A stretch of DNA of 64,000 bases, taken from NCBI GenBank assembly GCA_021413865.1, contig JAIOPN010000016.1, positions 62,001 through 126,000 on the forward strand. The letters run 5' to 3'. The position numbers were made by a program, and so were the translations under genes. Of the stretch, positions 8,178 through 17,480 are shown one piece after another. A model generated the notes under the pieces. The model did no database searches and was not told the DNA's origin. It was given only the letters and a program-made list of their open reading frames with translations. How positions within the stretch are numbered: the stretch's first letter is position 1; each line of letters begins with the position of its first letter. The DNA is from Planctomycetota bacterium (lineage in GTDB: Bacteria > Planctomycetota > Phycisphaerae > Phycisphaerales > Phycisphaeraceae).

Positions 8178-10517
8178 TCAGGTTTCCACCAGAGGGAGAG
8201 GGGTCGTGGGCGCGGCGGGCGTCATCCACAACTCAGACCAGGGCGTAACGAACGTGACCCCGCTCGATGCACTCGGCCCGCGCACGCACCAGCGGAATCG
8301 CACCGAGGTCTCGGGGAGGGGTGCGGTGAGCTCGATGCGGTTGCCGCGCGGCTCGGGCGTCAGGGATTGCAGCGTCGCCGTCGGGCCGCCGTCGATCTCT
8401 GCATGCAAATCCACCGCGGCAACGCGCGTCGCCCGGATCGGGCGGTCCCAGTAGAGGCGGAGCACGAATTGGCCCGCTTCCACCCGCAAACGCCATCCTT
8501 CGGAGTCCGGCCAGACGGGGGACATCGGCGGCGGTACGGCCTGGTTGGGTGAGGAGGTGTCGGTTCCAATTCTCGTCCCGCGTAAACCGGCCTCGGTCCG
8601 GCCGAAGCCATCGACGTGCCGCACGACGTAGAGGGATGTTTCACCGGAGGCGGGCCGCGCGGTCGTTGTCAGCGCGGCGTGATCTTCATTTTCTCGCAGC
8701 CCCAGCAACGGCGTATCGGGGGTCATGTCTTCCATGCGGCTCATTGGGCCGAACACGTCCCAACCCCCGCGCGGCAGCGGGACGGTCATCAGCGGGTCGC
8801 CGATAAGCAGCTGTTTTCCTCCGAGCAGCGGGCTGGCGACAAAGCACGCCTCCGCGAGCGTCCAGCCCAGCCGCAGAGCGTCGAAGAACGGGCGGATGAA
8901 ACCGATCTCATCGATGCCGGATGGATCAACGGCGCCGAGCAGGGAGGCGTAACCCGCGGCGATGGCAAGACCGGCCCAGTCCGTCGGCGTGGCGGAGCGC
9001 AGCGTCGTGATCGCCGCCGACGCTGGACGGATCGGGTACGCGAACACACGCGCACCTCCGGGTATGTTGAAGAAACCAGGCGGCGGCGTTGCCTCGACCC
9101 AGCCCCAGAGGAACCCGTCGTTCGTCATTTCGTTGATGAACACGTCGCCCGGCGGTTCGCTTGCCAGCGTCGTCTCCAACGGCAGTCGCGTACGCATGCG
9201 GTGGATGCTCTCCGACCACGCGGCCATCGATTCGATGACCGGGTCCACCGACGGGGAGGGCGCGCGGAACGGGTTGAGCCACACGGTCATGTCGTCGCCC
9301 GTGCCGGCCGCGCCGCTGCTTATCGACGTGGCGCGATCGATCATGGCTGTCGCGCCGGTGAGGTCCGGCGCGTCGATCCGGGCGGTGAGATAGAGGCCGA
9401 GCGTGTTGGATTTGGCGGGTCGGGTCGGCGCCCCGTCCGTCGCGAGGGGGTTTGCCATCGACGCCCCGGTCAGGTCGTACAACAGGGAAGCGATCGGGCG
9501 GATGTCGCCCGCACCGTCGAGGTCCACCGTTCCGGGCACCCCGAACCCGAGCAGGATGCCCAGGATCGTTTCTTCGAGATCGTGATCGCACAGGTATGCC
9601 GCGAGCGCTTCGCGCAGCGGTATGTACGCGCTCGAATCCACATGCTCGTCGAAGGACATCGCTAGGCCGATGAGGTTGGCGAAGGGGATTCCCCGTGCGG
9701 CGCGGTAATGCTCGGCCCACGCGGAGGAGTCGGCGTGCGACGCATTGAAGAGGATCACCCACCGCGCCGGGTCGTCCGCGTGCGCGGTTGTTGGTTCGAC
9801 AAAGAGCGGGCCGGCGTAGCCCTCGGCGATGACGATCTCGTCCATCGCGGCTTGCCCGTGGGCCGCCGGGTCTTTCTCCACAGCGCCGAGTTCGACCCGC
9901 TCAACACGCCACGCGGAGAGGTCGCCGATGAGTTGATCGGTCTCGATCCCGTTGATGCGGAGGCTCACCAGGCCGTTGATCGATGCAGCGGCGATCGTGA
10001 TCTCGATGCAGTGCCACGCCAGCCCCGGCGGGAGCGTGCCGAGCAACTCTTCCCCGCCGAGCAGTGATACGGTGACGCGGCGCGGGTCGGGATCGAAAGC
10101 CACGCGGAACACCTCGGCGTTGGAGTCGTCGGTCGCCCGCGCCAGCGTGGCCGCGCCCGATGTGATGGTGGGCGGGCTGAACATGAAACGGAGGCTGATC
10201 AATGCCGGCGATGCGCCGCGGTTGTGCGTGAAGAAGGCCGTGCCCGCGCCGGGGGTGAGCGTGATGAGCAGCCCCGCTCCCGTGGTGTGGCGTGGCCGAT
10301 CGGGGAACGACGCGAGGGGGGATTGTTCCAGCGTGGCGGTGGAACCGGTGACGGTGGCCGGTGCGGCGAACTCTCCGAAAAAGGGCACCTCGAAGTCGAT
10401 CTGTTTCCAGGAGCCGTCGTATCGCGTGCGCGGTGAATCGAGGCCGAGGGTGCGCCAGTCGCCGGGGGTAACGCCGGTCCAGTCGTCGAGGCCGAGATGT
10501 CGCCAGGAGGTGCGCAT
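8178..10517 (-). CDS. LamG-like + TIGR03790-like protein in tail cluster
   Basis: About 779 residues. Residues about 60-230 look like a concanavalin/LamG jelly roll (segments ISLRFMFSP, VTVSLLGGEELLG, WHCIEITIAAASINGLVSLRING). Residues about 250-600 match the pattern of TIGR03790: WVILFNASHADSSAWAEHYR, ARGIPFANLIGL and GILLGFGVPGTVD. The C-terminal 150 residues are beta-rich and fibronectin-like. TIGR03790 proteins are known as uncharacterised proteins of planctomycetes, cyanobacteria and others, not as virion parts. Its place between tail-fibre-like and tail-hub-like genes, with spacings of a few bases, argues that it is made with the particle. Start could also be TTG 10523. Confidence 0.65.
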   Translation of the reverse strand: MRTSWRHLGLDDWTGVTPGDWRTLGLDSPRTRYDGSWKQIDFEVPFFGEFAAPATVTGSTATLEQSPLASFPDRPRHTTGAGLLITLTPGAGTAFFTHNRGASPALISLRFMFSPPTITSGAATLARATDDSNAEVFRVAFDPDPRRVTVSLLGGEELLGTLPPGLAWHCIEITIAAASINGLVSLRINGIETDQLIGDLSAWRVERVELGAVEKDPAAHGQAAMDEIVIAEGYAGPLFVEPTTAHADDPARWVILFNASHADSSAWAEHYRAARGIPFANLIGLAMSFDEHVDSSAYIPLREALAAYLCDHDLEETILGILLGFGVPGTVDLDGAGDIRPIASLLYDLTGASMANPLATDGAPTRPAKSNTLGLYLTARIDAPDLTGATAMIDRATSISSGAAGTGDDMTVWLNPFRAPSPSVDPVIESMAAWSESIHRMRTRLPLETTLASEPPGDVFINEMTNDGFLWGWVEATPPPGFFNIPGGARVFAYPIRPASAAITTLRSATPTDWAGLAIAAGYASLLGAVDPSGIDEIGFIRPFFDALRLGWTLAEACFVASPLLGGKQLLIGDPLMTVPLPRGGWDVFGPMSRMEDMTPDTPLLGLRENEDHAALTTTARPASGETSLYVVRHVDGFGRTEAGLRGTRIGTDTSSPNQAVPPPMSPVWPDSEGWRLRVEAGQFVLRLYWDRPIRATRVAAVDLHAEIDGGPTATLQSLTPEPRGNRIELTAPLPETSVRFRWCVRGPSASSGVTFVTPWSELWMTPAAPTTPLPLVET

Positions 10518-10569
10518 GTTCAACCGTTCTGTTCATCGCTTGTGTCGGTCGTTGCGGGAATGTGCCGGG

Positions 10570-11652
10570 TCACTCCCAGGCGTTGGCGTTGCTGTTGAGT
10601 CGGAGCAGGGCGCCGTCGTCGCCGGCGCTGCCCGTTGTGCCGGGCTGTGCCGTGGCGCCGCCCGCGCCTCCGGCGCCCCCCGCGAGGCTGCCGCCAGTGC
10701 CCCCGTTGCCGCCGGAGGCGGTGATCGTGCCTGAATTGGCGATCGACTTGGCCGCGATCCACACGACTCCGCCGCCCTGACCGCCGCCTCCGCCACCGTT
10801 CCCACCCTGGGCGGCCGCCCCTCCGCCGCCGCCGCCGCCCGCACCGCCGTTCCCGGCCCGGAGCAGTGTGGCGGCGTAGGAATGCCGGAGTTCCATATGC
10901 CGGATCGGGCGCTGCACCCCGGAAGCCGCCGCGCCGCCGCCCGCGCCAAGCCCCGTGGATGTTCCCCCGTCTCCTCCCGCGCCGCCGTTGCCGCAGGAAT
11001 AGGAGACCGCTGAGGATGGGGAGACGCCGCTGCTGCCGGCATTCCCGGCGTTGCCCCCGGGGCCGCCTTCCCCGCCGGTTGTCTGGGCGGGTACGTCCCC
11101 GCCCGTGATGGTCGCGCCGCTTGTTCCGCCCGCGCCACCGGTGGCGCCGGTGGGGGAAGCACCCGTCGAGCCCGCGGAGCCCGCCGCCGAAATGGTGCCG
11201 TTGTTGACCAGCGATCCCGCGATGTGGATGCGGTGGCCGGCGGGGATGAGGGTGGCCCCGCTGTTGATCGTGAGCGAGGCGTAATACATGTTGCGGGTGA
11301 GGGTGGTGGCGCCAGAGAGCGTGACGGCGCCGTCATAGCCATCACCAAACCACGCGGCGGTGGGCTGCTGCGCCCCGGCGGGGAGGGTCGTGACCTTCCA
11401 CACGGCGGAGCCGGGTGCGTTATTCACGCACACGAACTCGCGGCCCGTCACCGTGTTGACCCAGCGTGAACCGACCTCGTAGCCGCCGCCGGCGTCATCC
11501 GCCGCGCCCGGGTCGGTGACGGCCGAGAGGTTGCACGGGCCGATGCGGTCGGTGAGGGCGATGAAGTTGTTGTGGATCGCCAAACCGCCGGATTGGATCG
11601 GCGCGGGCGAGGGCAGTTGCAGGCCCTTGTAGTCGGTGAGCGTGGTGGGCAT
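10570..11652 (-). CDS. Glycine-rich tail-fibre-like protein
   Basis: A 360-residue protein. Residues 1-150 are a beta-rich head with SRWVNTVTGREFVCVNNAPG, a motif style common in phage fibre proteins, followed by LTINSGATLIPAGHRIHIAGSLVNNGTI, a beta-helix-like ladder. Residues about 165-345 are dominated by Gly and Ala with GAGGxGG repeats, like the polyglycine domains of phage adhesins. A ribosome site GGAGC precedes ATG 11652. It is followed by the LamG/TIGR03790 gene. Receptor-binding or fibre-tip role is inferred from composition and position. Confidence 0.65.
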   Translation of the reverse strand: MPTTLTDYKGLQLPSPAPIQSGGLAIHNNFIALTDRIGPCNLSAVTDPGAADDAGGGYEVGSRWVNTVTGREFVCVNNAPGSAVWKVTTLPAGAQQPTAAWFGDGYDGAVTLSGATTLTRNMYYASLTINSGATLIPAGHRIHIAGSLVNNGTISAAGSAGSTGASPTGATGGAGGTSGATITGGDVPAQTTGGEGGPGGNAGNAGSSGVSPSSAVSYSCGNGGAGGDGGTSTGLGAGGGAAASGVQRPIRHMELRHSYAATLLRAGNGGAGGGGGGGAAAQGGNGGGGGGQGGGVVWIAAKSIANSGTITASGGNGGTGGSLAGGAGGAGGATAQPGTTGSAGDDGALLRLNSNANAWE

Positions 11653-11676
11653 GGGCGCTCCATTGGGGTTGAGGGT

Positions 11677-12273
11677 TCAGGTGGTGAGGTAGCCGGCGCT
11701 GCGCAGGCCTTCGAGCAGGTCGTTGAGTGTCTCCTGGATGGCCTGCACCTGGGCCTGTGTCGGGGGCGAGGAAATGGTCTGCATCAGGTCCGTGATCGGT
11801 GGGACGCGGCCCGCGTGGGAGACGGCGCTGAGCATGGAGTCGGCACGGCGGTCGCGCAGCTCCACGACCGAGCCGCCCTCCACGACAACTTCCGCGAGGC
11901 GGACGTGGGGTGTCGATGGCCAACCCTCGCTCGCGGCGGCACCGCCGATCGTCGCATCACCCCCGCCATCCTCGATCCAGATCAGGGCGATGTTGTCGTT
12001 GAAAGGGGCGAGATCGAAAACGCCGCCCGTGTACTCCAATGTCGTATCGAAGAGCGACGCCCGCCCCGGCGCGATGCGCACGCTCGTGAGCGACGCGTCG
12101 TCGCGTTCCACGCGCAGGCCGCCCGCGGCCGCCTCGGATAAGCGGTACAGCGTGCGGATGAGCCAGCGGTAGTAGGGCTGCAGGCCGTTGGGCGGGAATT
12201 CGATGCCGGTGACGGCGTGGCGCGTGCCGACCAGCGCGTCGATTTCCTCATCGGTCAAGTCACGGAAGGCCAT
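11677..12273 (-). CDS. Phage-like structural protein (tail/fibre connector), unknown
   Basis: A 198-residue protein starting MAFRDLTDEEIDALVGTRHAV, with a beta-rich middle (ASLFDTTLEYTGGVFDLAPFNDNIALIWIED) and a helical C-terminus with TQAQVQAIQETLNDLLEGL. AGGAG precedes ATG 12273. This arrangement (solvent-exposed beta core then helix) is common in tail-associated adaptor proteins, but I do not recognise a family. It lies within the leftward structural run, 24 bp from the fibre gene. Confidence 0.5.
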   Translation of the reverse strand: MAFRDLTDEEIDALVGTRHAVTGIEFPPNGLQPYYRWLIRTLYRLSEAAAGGLRVERDDASLTSVRIAPGRASLFDTTLEYTGGVFDLAPFNDNIALIWIEDGGGDATIGGAAASEGWPSTPHVRLAEVVVEGGSVVELRDRRADSMLSAVSHAGRVPPITDLMQTISSPPTQAQVQAIQETLNDLLEGLRSAGYLTT

Positions 12274-12306
12274 GCGATGGCTCCTGGATCGGAATGAAAG
12301 CGCACG

Positions 12307-12978
12307 TCACTCGGTCCACGACAGCACGAAGTTCTGGTTCACGCTGACCGCCGTGGCCGCCGCGGGGAGTGGATCAACCGCGGCACTCAGCGCGCTTGGT
12401 GCAGCGACCGCGATGCCGCGTGGGTCGGTGGCGGCGAGGCCGACGTCGTGGTCGCCCCGCGCCAGTTGCCCGATGCGCCAGCCGAGCGATTCGCCGTCCA
12501 CGCCCAGCGGCCCCATGCCAAGCTCACCCATGCCCAGGCCCGGGCCGGCGTCGTCACCGCCCCACATCGCCGCCTCGGCGACGCGCGAGCCATCCAGCGA
12601 GACCGAGACGCGCGTCGCCACCGGGAGCGAGTCGTCCCGCAGGACGCGGGCGTTGATCTCCGTCACGGCGGATGGCGTCCAGCTCCGCAGCAGGTCGGGG
12701 CGCGGTTGGCGGGTGGCGTCGCCGTCGGTCGCGGGCAGGGCGAGCAGCTCGATGCGGCGCGCCGCCGAGCGGTTGCAGGTCAGCCACATCTCGCGCTGCG
12801 ACGGATCGAGCGTCGTCGCCGCGAGCGACCCGTCGATATACACCTGCACCACCCGGTCTCCCTGGTCCGTCGCCCGCCACCAGAGGTGAACAAGCGAGGG
12901 GTGTTCGCCCGATGGCGTGACGACCGGCCTGGCGAGCACGATCTCGAACACGTCTTGTGTGGCGATCGGTTGAGTCAT
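12307..12978 (-). CDS. Phage-like structural protein, unknown
   Basis: A 223-residue protein beginning MTQPIATQDVFEIVLARPVV; beta-rich, with an HLWWRATDQGDRVVQVYIDG segment resembling fibronectin-III-like or receptor-facing tail domains. Its ATG overlaps the previous stop (ATGA at 12975-12978), so it is translationally coupled to the upstream gene. The C-terminus VSVNQNFVLSWTE is another beta strand. No family name is justified. Confidence 0.5.
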   Translation of the reverse strand: MTQPIATQDVFEIVLARPVVTPSGEHPSLVHLWWRATDQGDRVVQVYIDGSLAATTLDPSQREMWLTCNRSAARRIELLALPATDGDATRQPRPDLLRSWTPSAVTEINARVLRDDSLPVATRVSVSLDGSRVAEAAMWGGDDAGPGLGMGELGMGPLGVDGESLGWRIGQLARGDHDVGLAATDPRGIAVAAPSALSAAVDPLPAAATAVSVNQNFVLSWTE

Positions 12979-13343
12979 GGCGTCAGTTGCAGGTATTCGA
13001 TGCGGTAGGGGACCCGGACGCGGGGGCCGAGGCGCTCGACCGTCTTGAGGCGGAAGGCGAGCATGACGGTTTGCGGCCACGACCTGCCCAGGTCATCGAT
13101 CAATTCGTGCGCAAGGCCATCGAGCATCGCCTCGATGGCGGAGGTGAGTTCACGCAGGGCCGTGGCGTCGTCGGCGATAAGGTGGCCGGTCTGGAAGATC
13201 GTTCGCCCGCTCACGCCCTGCGGGCCGACGCGCACACCGAGCGAGCCCGGCGCCTCGTGGGTCGAGTGCCGCAGCTCAACGCCCCTGACCTCGAACCGGT
13301 GCGGGCCGGTGCTGAACAGGTTTTTGCCGTCGAAAGAACTCAT
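12975..13343 (-). CDS. Small phage-like protein (head-tail joining?), unknown
   Basis: A 122-residue protein, MSSFDGKNLFSTGPHRFEVRGVELRHS at the start, mixed alpha/beta with a central helix LRELTSAIEAMLDGLAHELIDDLG. Size and position after the connector-like gene are those of a head-tail joining or tail-terminator protein, but that is inference. It is coupled by a 4-bp overlap to the downstream gene. Confidence 0.5.
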   Translation of the reverse strand: MSSFDGKNLFSTGPHRFEVRGVELRHSTHEAPGSLGVRVGPQGVSGRTIFQTGHLIADDATALRELTSAIEAMLDGLAHELIDDLGRSWPQTVMLAFRLKTVERLGPRVRVPYRIEYLQLTP

Positions 13344-13368
13344 GAGAGATCGCCCGGGTCTCGGATAT

Positions 13369-14007
13369 TCAAGCGCGTGTGAGGGGGATCAGGCCCAGGT
13401 GGCGGATCACGTCCGCCACGCCGTCGCCGTCGGTGTCGAGCGCGACGCGCGCTTCACGGCAGGCATCGTCGAAGCGGCGGCGGAAATAGGCGGCCTTGTG
13501 CCACAACTCGCGGTTCTCGCCGCTGATCGCCGCGCCGGCGGCGAAGACGCGCTCGAGCGTGGCCAGGGTTTCCATGCGGCGCATCAGGCCGACGGAGAGG
13601 ATGGACTCCTCGGTGTGGATCGAGCCGGGGTCATCCGGGTCGATGCCCAGTCGCGCCATCAGCAAGTCGTGTACAGCCTGTATCTGCGGGCGATAGGTGC
13701 GGACGATCATCACCAGCCCCGTGCCGTCCCCCGGCGGGATCACCGGGTCGTCCGCCGCGGCGCGGATGCGTGAGACCGTCAGCGTGGTCGCGTTCGTCCG
13801 GCCGGTGATCTCGATCGGGGTGTCGTTGACGAGCGCGACGTGCCCCGCCTCGACCCCCGCGGCGACGAAGTCGGAGGAGGCGCTGACGAGCGTGGCCCCG
13901 GTGATGGCCACGTCGTCGGCCCGCGCAAGCTGCTGCCCCGGGAGCGGCACGTCGCGCGCGAGCGAGGGTTCGTGGGCGAGCAGGTCCCGGTCGGTTGTGA
14001 AAATCAT
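13369..14007 (-). CDS. Connector/adaptor-like phage protein
   Basis: A 212-residue protein beginning MIFTTDRDLLAHEP just after a strong AGGAGG ribosome site; this fixes ATG 14007 against an upstream in-frame extension to 14259 that would overlap the capsid gene. The N-terminal half is a small beta domain (VALVNDTPIEITGRTNATTL), the C-terminal half is helical. It follows the capsid gene, the usual place for head completion or adaptor proteins. No family is certain. Confidence 0.55.
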   Translation of the reverse strand: MIFTTDRDLLAHEPSLARDVPLPGQQLARADDVAITGATLVSASSDFVAAGVEAGHVALVNDTPIEITGRTNATTLTVSRIRAAADDPVIPPGDGTGLVMIVRTYRPQIQAVHDLLMARLGIDPDDPGSIHTEESILSVGLMRRMETLATLERVFAAGAAISGENRELWHKAAYFRRRFDDACREARVALDTDGDGVADVIRHLGLIPLTRA

Positions 14008-14239
14008 GGGGGCCTCCTGAAACCGTCCCTGCGGCGCTTCCACCGCCGGGACGCGTGGGTGTGCTGGGTAGAAAGGACCGGGCGCGACACCCCGCATCGC
14101 CCGGCAGGGGGAGGGGCTGATCCGTCGGCGGTTGGACCCGGCGCCGGGTGGGGAGCGAGCCCGGCTGCTGTTGGAGCAGGATGTGCCGGTGTTTCCCCCG
14201 ATGGTTGCGTCGCCGGCGCCGGGTCCGTGCGCCTGGGGA

Positions 14240-15415
14240 TCAGCTGGTGGCCAGCCCACGGATCAGGCCGTGGGCGTTGGGGTTTCGCATCTCGAGCGTG
14301 TACTCGCCGATGACCTGGCCGACCTCGCTGTCGCCGGCGGAGGCCAGTTTCTTGAAGTGGAAGTTGCGGCCCGAGAGCGGCAGCACGTCAAGCCGGGAGC
14401 TGTCCAGCAGCAGGACGGTGTCGGCGGGGACCCACCGGCTCAGCACGACGCGGCAGACGCCGAAATCGCTCTCGTACACGCTGACCAGGCTCTTGAAGCT
14501 CTCATCGTCCGCGGCGAACTGGCGGTTGCTGGTGATGAAGGAGTTGATGCGGCGCTTCTGGTAGCCGTTGACGACGATGGTGTCGATCTGCGCCGCGGAT
14601 TGTTCCCAGATTTGCCGCAGGGCGGTGTTGACCTGCGCCTCGTTGAGCTGGTTCGTGCCGCCGCCGTCGCCCGCGGGGAAGCCGCCGGAGTTGTTGACGA
14701 AGAGGTTGGTGGAGATGGAGGGGATGATGCCGCGCATGGTGCGGCGGACGGTGGCGGAGCCCTCGGGGCTGGCGCCCGGTGCGACGCCGTTGATGACGCA
14801 GTTCTCCAGGTCGCGCAGGAGCTCGCGGAGGCGTTCCTGCTTCTGGTAATCCAGCTCGTCGGCGACGGCGATCTGCCTGGCCGCGAGCTGCGAGCCGGAA
14901 ACCTCGACGCCGGCGGTGAAGATCTGCGTGTAGTTCTGCCGCCGCGTGCGGTTGGTGAAACGCGTGGCGGGGCGGTCGTCGCCCTCGAGGGCGGCGTTGC
15001 CCAGGATGCGGATGACCTGGTCGTTGGCGAGCGCCGCGGCGGTGGTGCCGCCGTAGCCGCGCACGACGGTGAGCGTGTTCGTGCCGCTGTTGATGGCGGT
15101 GACGAGCATCACCTCGCGCGAGCCGACGACCTGGATTTGATCGCCGACGCGGAAGCGTGAGGCGGTGTCCACGACAAACGCCGTGTCGGCCGAGGCGTCG
15201 GTGTAGGTGGAGTCGTTGATCGCGTCGGTGTTGGGCAACAGCTCGTCCTCGATCCACTCGTGGATCGTGCTCGTGGCGGGCCGGCGCGGGTCGCCCAGGT
15301 GGTCGAGCAGGGGGGTCTCGAACGGGCTGACGATGCCGATGATGTCGGAGACGTCTTCGGCCAGTTCGGGCAGGGTGCTGCCGGCGGAATAGGAGGCTTT
15401 ACCTGTGAAGGACAT
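14240..15415 (-). CDS. Major capsid protein, SU10/DUF5309-like
   Basis: A 391-residue protein with the layout of SU10-type HK97-fold capsid proteins: N-terminal IIGIVSPFETPLLDHLGD then TSTIHEWIEDELLP (residues 26-63), an insertion with a beta domain (FRVGDQIQVVGSREVMLVTAI), a helical spine ELDYQKQERLRELLRDLENCVING near 205-230, and a C-terminal YESDFGVCRVVLSRWVPADTVLLLDSSRL typical of the P-domain end. It would form the particle shell. It follows the scaffold-like gene and precedes connector-like genes in the standard head order. The family assignment is from motif memory, not from a search. Confidence 0.82.
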   Translation of the reverse strand: MSFTGKASYSAGSTLPELAEDVSDIIGIVSPFETPLLDHLGDPRRPATSTIHEWIEDELLPNTDAINDSTYTDASADTAFVVDTASRFRVGDQIQVVGSREVMLVTAINSGTNTLTVVRGYGGTTAAALANDQVIRILGNAALEGDDRPATRFTNRTRRQNYTQIFTAGVEVSGSQLAARQIAVADELDYQKQERLRELLRDLENCVINGVAPGASPEGSATVRRTMRGIIPSISTNLFVNNSGGFPAGDGGGTNQLNEAQVNTALRQIWEQSAAQIDTIVVNGYQKRRINSFITSNRQFAADDESFKSLVSVYESDFGVCRVVLSRWVPADTVLLLDSSRLDVLPLSGRNFHFKKLASAGDSEVGQVIGEYTLEMRNPNAHGLIRGLATS

Positions 15416-15466
15416 AAGGGGTTCCTTGGGTGGTGGAGTTTGAAGGGAAAAAGAAGAGGGGGAGGG

Positions 15467-15486
15467 GACGCTAAGCCGCGAGCGGC
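15467..15486 (+). repeat. R1 hairpin repeat, copy 1
   Basis: GACGCTAAGCCGCGAGCGGC, flanked by purine-rich GAAGAG sequence; hairpin GCCGC-GA-GCGGC. It lies at the 3' edge of the scaffold-like gene, whose stop codon is in the bases just after the repeat. Confidence 0.85.
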
Positions 15487-15932
15487 TAAGAGTGGCGGCG
15501 GAGGCGGAGGTAGCTCAACAGGTCGCGCCGCTTGCCGGTCTCGACCGCGCGGCGGGCGGCGTTGTCGGCGTGGGTGTGCCGCGGGTCCGGCGAGCGGGCG
15601 GACATCGCGCGGTCCGGGGCGCGGTGGCGGAAGAGGTAGGGCTTGCTCTGGCGCAGGTCGTCGATGGCCAGCTTGAGGTCCGGCTCATCCATCATTTCAA
15701 CGGCCGCCTCCGTCAGGAGCCGCGCGAGTTCGACATCGACCGTGTCGGAGTCTGCGAGCAGCTCGTCGATTTTCTGCCGTCGCTCCAGCCGTGAGATCAT
15801 CTGGCGCGACTGCTCCAACTCGGTGGCGGTGTCCTGGAGCTGGCCCTTCACCTCGCCGAGTTCTCGTTCAAGAGCGGCGGGGTCCTGTGCGGATTTGTCG
15901 GTGTCTTGTGTGGCGTCTGGTGTCGGGTTCAT
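15486..15932 (-). CDS. Capsid scaffold-like protein
   Basis: A 148-residue, highly charged protein with a long predicted coiled coil (residues 20-60, ALERELGEVKGQLQDTATEL) and a helical C-terminus. It sits directly between portal and major capsid genes, where tailed phages keep their scaffold. No protease domain is seen. The last codons and stop lie at the border of an R1 repeat, so the original C-terminus may have been altered by that element. Confidence 0.65.
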   Translation of the reverse strand: MNPTPDATQDTDKSAQDPAALERELGEVKGQLQDTATELEQSRQMISRLERRQKIDELLADSDTVDVELARLLTEAAVEMMDEPDLKLAIDDLRQSKPYLFRHRAPDRAMSARSPDPRHTHADNAARRAVETGKRRDLLSYLRLRRHS

Positions 15933-15995
15933 GTGGATCCTCGTGTGTGAAAGCGGTGCGTGTTGAGAATTGGGAATGTCGTGCGGTCGAGCCGA

Positions 15996-17480
15996 TCAGC
16001 CTTCCTGTCCGGATTCGGGGCCGTAGCCCAGTTCGGTGAGCACCTGGTGCGCGGGGACGCCCAGGGCGAGTTTGAGCTGCCCGTCGCGGAGGCGCTGGGT
16101 GGTGTCGTCGGGGAGGGGGCTGGGCCAGTGGAGGCGGACGCGCCGCTCCTCGGGCCGGTTGGGGAAGATGCGGTGGACGTCGGCGGCGTGCAGCGCGAGC
16201 TCGCAGAGGCGGGCGACGCCCGCGCCGTAGGTCACGCGCTTCTTCTGCGTGCGCGAGAGCAGGCCCATCATCACGATGCGGATCGCGTTCTCGCTGGAGA
16301 GGTTGCCGACCCGGTTCCGCAGCAGCCCCGCGGCGACGGCGGTCACCGCGCTGGCCTTGTCCATCGCCTCGCGGATTTCGCTGATGTGCGACTCTTCCGA
16401 CGGGCTGGCGGCGTCACCGCCGAACTCCAGGATCGAAGCCTCGGGGTTCTCCGTCGCCCACATCTGCCCCGGGCCCACCGGCTTCTCGAGGAACCCCTCG
16501 ATGCCGCGGCCCAGGTACATCTTGAAGGACTGGAATGTCACCCGGTTCGCCCGGTCGGAGAGCCGTGTGTTCAGCTCGTCCTGCAACGGGATGAGCGGTT
16601 CGACCTCGGACAGCCCCTCGTAATAGAAGGGCTGCGGCAGGTTCTGGATGTGCACCACGGGGAGCACACCCAGTCCGTTGATGACCCGTTCCACGGTCTG
16701 GCGGTCGCCCGCCGGCCCCTCGGAATACTCCACCGATTGCCCCGTCCACACCTCGGTGCGATCGACGCTGCGCCGCCGCACGCGCGTGTTCCTGCGGCCG
16801 GCCAGCCCGAGCAGCCGGCCCGCGACCGAGCCGTCGCTTTCCACGTCGTTGAGCCGCCGGTGGTAGTGCAGGACGTAGGCGTCGAGCCGGCGGTAGTCAT
16901 CCGGGTTCAGAACCGGCACGGCCCGCGGCGCCTCGATCACGTCGAAGAGAATCCGCTCTGCCCCTCCACGAGCCGAGGAGACGACACTCTCCGCCGGCCC
17001 GACCCGCACCAGCACATCGACGAAGCCGTACACCGATCCCAGCAGGGCCATGTCCTGGAAGAGCGAGACGCCGCCGTTGGCGTCGAAGATGTCGCCGAGG
17101 AACGCCTCGATGGCGTCGGCGCGTTTGGGGTCGGCGGCCATGCTCTGGACGGTCACGGGCTTGGCGAACATGAAGTCCACCAGCGTGTGGACCCGCCAAG
17201 CGATGTCGTTTTCGATGACCACCTCGCGCCGCGAGACACCGGCGATGTTCGGCGGTTGCGTGATGCGCGGGGGCAGGCCTTGTTCCTGCCCGAGGTGGTA
17301 CCAGCGGCCGCCGCCGGTGCTGGTCGGCGACGCATTCTGGAGCGGGTTTCGGTAGTAGTCCCAGAGCCGTTCAAAGCGCGGGATGCACTTGACCGCGTGA
17401 TCTTCGAGCAGCACGTCCACGAGTCGTGGATCGACGGCTTGCGAAGGATGTTCAGTGCTGCGGGGCAGGGTTGTGGGCAT
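15996..17480 (-). CDS. Phage portal protein (SPP1 gp6-like)
   Basis: About 494 residues with the profile of SPP1-type portals: N-terminal helices ending in RLWDYYRNPLQN, IAWRVHTLVDFMFAKPVTVQ near 110, SVYGFVDVLVRVG near 160, a crown/wing beta region, then GLSEVEPLIPLQDELNTRLSDRANRVTF near 290 and VGNLSSENAIRIVMMGLLSRTQKKR near 405 (tunnel and clip helices). It forms the dodecameric DNA gate to which terminase docks. It is the first gene of the leftward structural run. ATG 17480 has GAGG upstream; ATG 17516 is a possible longer start. No terminase gene precedes it; that gene lies at 51.7-53.2 kb. Confidence 0.82.
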   Translation of the reverse strand: MPTTLPRSTEHPSQAVDPRLVDVLLEDHAVKCIPRFERLWDYYRNPLQNASPTSTGGGRWYHLGQEQGLPPRITQPPNIAGVSRREVVIENDIAWRVHTLVDFMFAKPVTVQSMAADPKRADAIEAFLGDIFDANGGVSLFQDMALLGSVYGFVDVLVRVGPAESVVSSARGGAERILFDVIEAPRAVPVLNPDDYRRLDAYVLHYHRRLNDVESDGSVAGRLLGLAGRRNTRVRRRSVDRTEVWTGQSVEYSEGPAGDRQTVERVINGLGVLPVVHIQNLPQPFYYEGLSEVEPLIPLQDELNTRLSDRANRVTFQSFKMYLGRGIEGFLEKPVGPGQMWATENPEASILEFGGDAASPSEESHISEIREAMDKASAVTAVAAGLLRNRVGNLSSENAIRIVMMGLLSRTQKKRVTYGAGVARLCELALHAADVHRIFPNRPEERRVRLHWPSPLPDDTTQRLRDGQLKLALGVPAHQVLTELGYGPESGQEG

